The position numbers and the translations under genes were made by a program. DNA of 7,261 bases from Dehalococcoidia bacterium (GTDB lineage Bacteria; Chloroflexota; Dehalococcoidia; Dehalococcoidales; Fen-1064). How positions within the stretch are numbered: position 1 is the stretch's first letter; each line of letters begins with the position of its first letter. The stretch is from NCBI GenBank assembly GCA_003153955.1, contig PMCB01000083.1, positions 16,390 through 23,650 on the forward strand, read 5' to 3'. The notes under the pieces were generated by a model, which did no database searches, was not told where the DNA came from, and saw only the letters and a program-made list of their open reading frames with translations. Shown here piece after piece: positions 4,625 through 7,261 of this stretch.

Positions 4625-6076
4625 TCAATTTGAGCCTTTGGCTTCCCGGGGGACGTATTGATCGGCGGCTTCAAGCAGCAAAGCAAGGCTGATGAGAAAA
4701 TCATCATGGCCACGGGAAGGGTCAACAAAGAAGTTCATCGTCTGATTAGGGCGGTAAAGGCTTTTAGCCATATCCATTTCAGACCAAAACTCCTGATACT
4801 CCGCCGAGCCGTCGCCGGCATACATTTTCAGCCGGCCGGAATTTACCCCGGCGAGCAATTTGAAACCGAGCAATGATTTTGAAGCGGGAGTGAAAGTAAA
4901 AGGAACGACATGCGAACCGAGTGCACCCCTCAAAAATGAAGCCACGGGCTGGCCGACACCGGTGGCATCCACGACGATACGCTTGCAGCCCCAGACTTTC
5001 TTCAATAGATCAACGAAACGAGGATAAAGAGCAGTGTGCAGATCACCGGTCCAGCAGTAATGCTCCACAATTTTCACGCCGGGCTGAGGCTGAACAGCAT
5101 CGGCGACGGAATAATCCAATTCCCCGATAGTAATCACAGTAGAATCACGGCGCTGTTTTTGAACCCGGAGCCTGAAATCATTGATTTCCTCGGCTTCGCC
5201 CGCCAGGTCAATACCGGCAACATATATTTTTCCGCTGACAGGCTGATGTTTACGGGCATGCTTACCCTGCAACTGAGCCTTTTGCTGCGCAGAGAAAAAG
5301 CCGCCACCACCGCGCAGCGGGAGCAGGCAATACTGGGTGAGAAAAAGAGGATGATTTTCGCCGAGGCGCTGTTTTTCCCCTTCGACGTAAGCCAGATAAT
5401 CCGGGTTATATTTAGCAACTTCCTGCCAATCGTAACGAAAGTGACGGCAGATGCCATCTTTCCTTTCCATTTCCAGATTGGACTGCTTGACTTCTTCCAG
5501 CAAGGTCGCATCGTCCCAGGTAGTGCCATAAAGAACGGTGGTAACATTAGTGGTGCTACCCATCGGTTTAAAATCTTTCGAGTATTTTTCCTTATCGACA
5601 TCCTGCGCTTCATCAACTTCCAAAAGAAGGTGCGCGGTATTCCCGACGACATTTGCGTGTTTGTCAGCAGAGAGAAAAATGGCGCGGGCATTGCCTAAAC
5701 GGACAATATTCCCATGTTCCCCTTCCCACATGCCATCAAAACCTTTGCCACGAAGGAGGTCGACAAGCCGGGTCATTGAGAGCACCGTTTGGGGATTAAA
5801 TGTCGGGGAACACTTAATCAGGTTAGAATTAACGGCGGCATTCCCGGTCATTAATAACAGCTCAATCCGGGCGGAGAGTTCATTTTTGCCGCCCTGACGG
5901 GCAATCTCTACGGAAAAAGTCAACCCTTGCTTCTGGTAAACGCTGGCCATCACGGCCCGGCCGATTTCCATTTGATAGGGACGAAATTGAAACGAGGCCG
6001 GAGAACCGGACGCATCATTTTTTAATGAACTGCATGGCACCGACACCAAGGGGGACTCCAATATCTTTGAACACAT
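4625..6076 (-). CDS. terL: Phage terminase large subunit (packaging ATPase and nuclease)
   Basis: The 483-residue protein has both TerL domains, which drive DNA into a prohead and cut it. ATPase part: an adenine-motif-like F-R-P-Y-Q35, Walker A A59-R-Q-G-G-K64-N-E, Walker B L150-L-L-E-V-D155-E156-A-Q, and the coupling motif Y-G-T-T-W at 183-187. RNase H-fold nuclease part: D290 in V-A-G-I-D-L-A followed by S-T-V-I-T-I, D370 in R-I-V-V-D-A-T-G-V-G, and D458/D459 in G-H-D-D-F-L-I-S-L-A. No motif is lost and the length is normal for a full protein. ATG 6076 lies inside terS, 62 bp before its stop, and has GGAGG (6086-6090) 9 bp upstream, so translation is probably coupled. No portal or capsid gene follows; the next gene is the Tag-like one after 431 bp. 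Confidence 0.92.
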   Translation of the reverse strand: MCSKILESPLVSVPCSSLKNDASGSPASFQFRPYQMEIGRAVMASVYQKQGLTFSVEIARQGGKNELSARIELLLMTGNAAVNSNLIKCSPTFNPQTVLSMTRLVDLLRGKGFDGMWEGEHGNIVRLGNARAIFLSADKHANVVGNTAHLLLEVDEAQDVDKEKYSKDFKPMGSTTNVTTVLYGTTWDDATLLEEVKQSNLEMERKDGICRHFRYDWQEVAKYNPDYLAYVEGEKQRLGENHPLFLTQYCLLPLRGGGGFFSAQQKAQLQGKHARKHQPVSGKIYVAGIDLAGEAEEINDFRLRVQKQRRDSTVITIGELDYSVADAVQPQPGVKIVEHYCWTGDLHTALYPRFVDLLKKVWGCKRIVVDATGVGQPVASFLRGALGSHVVPFTFTPASKSLLGFKLLAGVNSGRLKMYAGDGSAEYQEFWSEMDMAKSLYRPNQTMNFFVDPSRGHDDFLISLALLLEAADQYVPREAKGSN

Positions 6077-6377
6077 TCTCGGCTGCCTCCATAAAGCTTT
6101 TTTTATCCTTTTTACTGATGTTGTATTTGACCATCACCATGCGCGACAGGGAGTTAACGGCGTGCGAAATCAATTTAATATTTTCAGGGTCACGGTCGAC
6201 TAAAGATTGAATTTTGACACGCAGCATAGCAATTTCGCCATCCAATCCTTCGAATTCAACAGCCTGCTTGAATTTACGCTGTTCTTCGTCATCCAGAACT
6301 TTGGAGTAGAATCCGTGGGTCCTGGAATATTGATTGCCTTTGGGTGCACCTGCTTTTTTCTTCATTTCTTCACTCAT
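6015..6377 (-). CDS. terS: Terminase small subunit-like protein
   Basis: The 120-residue protein begins M-S-E-E-M-K-K-K-A-G-A-P-K-G-N-Q-Y-S-R-T and continues H-G-F-Y-S-K. This G-A-P-K-G-N..HGFYS start is typical of small-terminase-like proteins encoded just before terL. The rest (about 28-108) is charged and helical, and may carry the oligomerisation core. TerS would recognise the DNA to be packaged and hand it to TerL. GGAGGT (6383-6388) is 5 bp before the ATG. Its end overlaps terL by 62 bp in another frame. The promoter holds a LexA-type palindrome. Identification rests on the N-terminal motif and the position before terL; no recognisable DNA-binding helix-turn-helix was assigned. Confidence 0.75.
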   Translation of the reverse strand: MSEEMKKKAGAPKGNQYSRTHGFYSKVLDDEEQRKFKQAVEFEGLDGEIAMLRVKIQSLVDRDPENIKLISHAVNSLSRMVMVKYNISKKDKKSFMEAAENVFKDIGVPLGVGAMQFIKK

Positions 6378-6396
6378 CTTTCACCTCCGCCGGATA

Positions 6397-6426
6397 ATAA
6401 TAGAACATATGTTCTAGTTTTGTCTA
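6397..6426 (-). promoter_or_regulatory. Promoter of the terS-terL operon
   Basis: On the minus strand, TAGACA (6421-6426, 5 of 6) and TATTAT (6397-6402, 5 of 6) are separated by 18 bp. The start would be near 6390, giving a leader of roughly 13 nt with the GGAGGT ribosome site. The palindrome at 6401-6416 fills most of the spacer and touches the -10, so a bound repressor would block polymerase. Confidence 0.6.
6401..6416. promoter_or_regulatory. Putative LexA operator (SOS box)
   Basis: TAGAACATATGTTCTA is a perfect 16-bp palindrome. Its core, GAAC-N4-GTTC, is the Gram-positive type LexA site. It sits 24 bp before the terS ATG and inside the predicted promoter. Repression by LexA and release on DNA damage follow by inference; the lexA gene is not in the window. 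Confidence 0.7.
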
Positions 6427-6449
6427 TAGGGTTTTGTCACCTCTTTTAC

Positions 6450-6480
6450 GAGCTTACAGCGGTCAGCTATTAGCTTTCAG
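6450..6480 (-). repeat. Degenerate 7-bp periodic repeat upstream of terS
   Basis: Read on the minus strand, the units are CTGAAA, GCTAATA, GCTGACC and GCTGTAA, then GCTCGTA: GCT every 7 bp with variable filler. It lies just upstream of the terS -35. It may be a decayed heptamer array or a short piece of a dispersed repeat. Confidence 0.4.
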
Positions 6481-6952
6481 AATAATTCTCTCTTCATCTC
6501 TCCCGTTCGTACCTCCGGGACTATAGCCCTTACAAAGGAGAGAAAATGAATATCCTGGTTTTGGGATTTTGGGGATGGATTCCTGCCTGCGCTTTGTACA
6601 TTTCGACTTAGGTCGGAAGTATTTCGTCTGCGGACTCAAGATTCCCGCTTTCGAGGGAAAGACAGGGGGGAAGAATGAAGTGCAACCCTTTATACACATT
6701 TACTGCGTACAATGTCCCCTCACCTTTAGTCCTCTCCCTCAAGGGGCGAGGAGACTAACATACGGTCAGTTCTTTCTCCCTCAGTGGGAGCTTGATAGCG
6801 TGGGATTTTAGGTTGCCACGACCTTTTTTGGGGATAAGGATAAGGTCTCGCAATGGAAGTTAGGGATGGATTCCTGTACATTTGCTTCGCAAAATATTTC
6901 GACTAGGGTCTCAACCGTATCGCAGAATGACAATGGGGGTTATGGCGGCTGG

Positions 6953-6972
6953 ATCCCGTTTTTCAACGGGAT
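6953..6972. repeat. Hairpin ATCCCGTT/AACGGGAT
   Basis: A perfect 8-bp stem with a 4-nt loop (TTTC), related in design to the hairpin at 3633-3653. Confidence 0.55.
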
Positions 6973-7113
6973 GGAGATTAGGGGTTGTGTCATCCTAAGG
7001 TGGACTCAGGGTGGTTGGAGTTTCGGATTTAGTGCTTTGGTATTGTTTCGAATTTCGATATTAGTACTTAGTATTTTCTTGATACTTGATTATTGTTTAT
7101 TTACCCCCTTGGT

Positions 7114-7141
7114 TTGACACTGTGCCTCATCTCACGATAAG
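7114..7141 (+). promoter_or_regulatory. Promoter of the dehydrogenase gene
   Basis: A perfect -35 TTGACA (7114-7119) is followed after 16 bp by GATAAG (7136-7141, 4 of 6). Transcription would start near 7148, with a leader of about 33 nt containing CAGGAG before the ATG at 7181. Confidence 0.55.
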
Positions 7142-7180
7142 ATTGGCTAATCGGCACAAAATCGGGCAGGAGAAATTACG

Positions 7181-7261
7181 ATGGCAGCAGTAAAGAAAGT
7201 CGCGGTTATCGGTTTCGGGAATATCGGTGTGGGCGTGGTGCGGGCGCTGTATGAAAAAGGC
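7181..7261 (+). CDS. N-terminus of an NAD(P)-binding dehydrogenase, possibly homoserine dehydrogenase (3' end outside window)
   Basis: Only 27 codons are visible. After M-A-A-V-K-K comes a Rossmann-fold first strand and glycine loop: V-A-V-I-G11-F-G13-N-I-G16-V-G-V-V-R-A-L. GxGxxG followed by G-V-V matches the start of homoserine dehydrogenase, which reduces aspartate semialdehyde in threonine and methionine synthesis. Other Rossmann oxidoreductases start in a similar way, so the name is tentative. GGAG (7169-7172) lies 8 bp before the ATG and a promoter with a perfect -35 is upstream, so the start is well supported. As an ordinary metabolic gene it would mark the end of the repeat-rich accessory stretch. 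Confidence 0.6.
   Translation, partial: MAAVKKVAVIGFGNIGVGVVRALYEKG

Larger units (their letters stand above)
6427..7113. repeat. Non-coding, repeat-rich region between terS and the dehydrogenase gene
   Basis: About 690 bp without a credible gene. It holds a heptamer run (6450-6480), a direct repeat of GGGATGGATTCCTG with a following ATTTCGACT (6572-6608 and 6863-6904), and a stretch of the form CCCTCACC..AGTCCTCTCCCTC..GGGGCGAGGAG (6717-6755). Two decayed ATTCCCG-type hairpins (6642-6659, 6953-6972) and a GAATGACAA tag (6925-6933) follow. Positions 7018-7104 are a low-complexity T-rich run with recurring TTTCG(G/A)ATTT and TAGTACTTAGTATT-like words. The region reads as layers of decayed dispersed repeats. 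Confidence 0.55.

Noticed and set aside
5134..5691. 185-codon open frame on the minus strand in another frame of terL
   Set aside because: It overlaps the motif-bearing TerL frame throughout; the encoded protein is low-quality and resembles no family.
5036..5698. 220-codon open frame on the plus strand, opposite terL
   Set aside because: It is antisense to a clear TerL coding sequence, shows no recognisable domain, and is explained by the codon pattern of the true gene.
6018..6021. ATGA-like overlap at the terS stop as a possible terL start
   Set aside because: That ATG is not in the TerL frame and leads to a short dead-end reading. The in-frame ATG at 6076 has GGAGG 9 bp upstream.
4593..6517. 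Imperfect inverted repeat (14 of 17) flanking the terminase operon: 4593-4609 versus the complement of 6501-6517
   Set aside because: A match of this quality is roughly expected by chance when comparing gaps of this size, and both sites lie within repeat-like DNA. It would count only if the same ends flank other copies of the operon.
6546..6611. 21-residue ORF (starts MNILVLGFWGW) with AAGGAG 5 bp upstream
   Set aside because: It runs into the GGGATGGATTCCTG dispersed repeat and ends in it, so the reading frame is probably accidental.

Overview
The window most resembles a chromosomal segment of a moderate-GC bacterium. My best guess is Chloroflexota, class Dehalococcoidia or a relative. This rests on general resemblance only: a zinc-ribbon/coiled-coil gene next to a short RNase HI gene, an isolated phage terminase pair, and intergenic DNA full of degenerate REP-like hairpins. 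There are no rRNA, tRNA or CRISPR features, and no transposase or integrase gene.

Layout. Positions 1-69 are the 3' end of a plus-strand membrane-protein gene. It converges on a RimL-like GNAT acetyltransferase gene (75-614, minus). A divergent intergenic region follows, with a good promoter for the acetyltransferase and an extended -10 for a plus-strand YcxB-like membrane protein gene (795-1370). Next is a minus-strand block, in transcription order: a zinc-ribbon coiled-coil protein (3383-2688), an RNase HI-like protein (2681-2289), an unrecognised two-helix membrane protein (2270-1740) and a solitary HicB-type antitoxin-like protein (1699-1451). The block ends in a 58-bp severed copy of the RNase HI 3' end (1438-1381). 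The intact and severed copies differ at three bases, all silent.

Positions 3384-3728 are non-coding hairpin repeats. A divergent Tag-like (3-methyladenine glycosylase I superfamily) gene lies at 3729-4193 and has a near-consensus promoter. After 431 bp of mostly repeat-like non-coding DNA comes a two-gene phage packaging module, terminase small subunit (6377-6015) and large subunit (6076-4625), also on the minus strand. The large subunit keeps its ATPase and nuclease motifs. A 16-bp perfect palindrome of the Gram-positive LexA/SOS-box type (GAAC-N4-GTTC) sits inside the predicted promoter. No portal, capsid, tail or integrase gene is visible.

Positions 6427-7113 are non-coding and built of degenerate repeats. 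The window ends with a promoter and the first 27 codons of a plus-strand NAD(P)-dependent dehydrogenase, possibly homoserine dehydrogenase.

The two most interesting points are the apparently SOS-controlled, catalytically complete terminase pair without a phage, and the roughly 0.9-kb hicB plus membrane-protein segment bounded by an intact and a severed copy of the RNase HI gene end.
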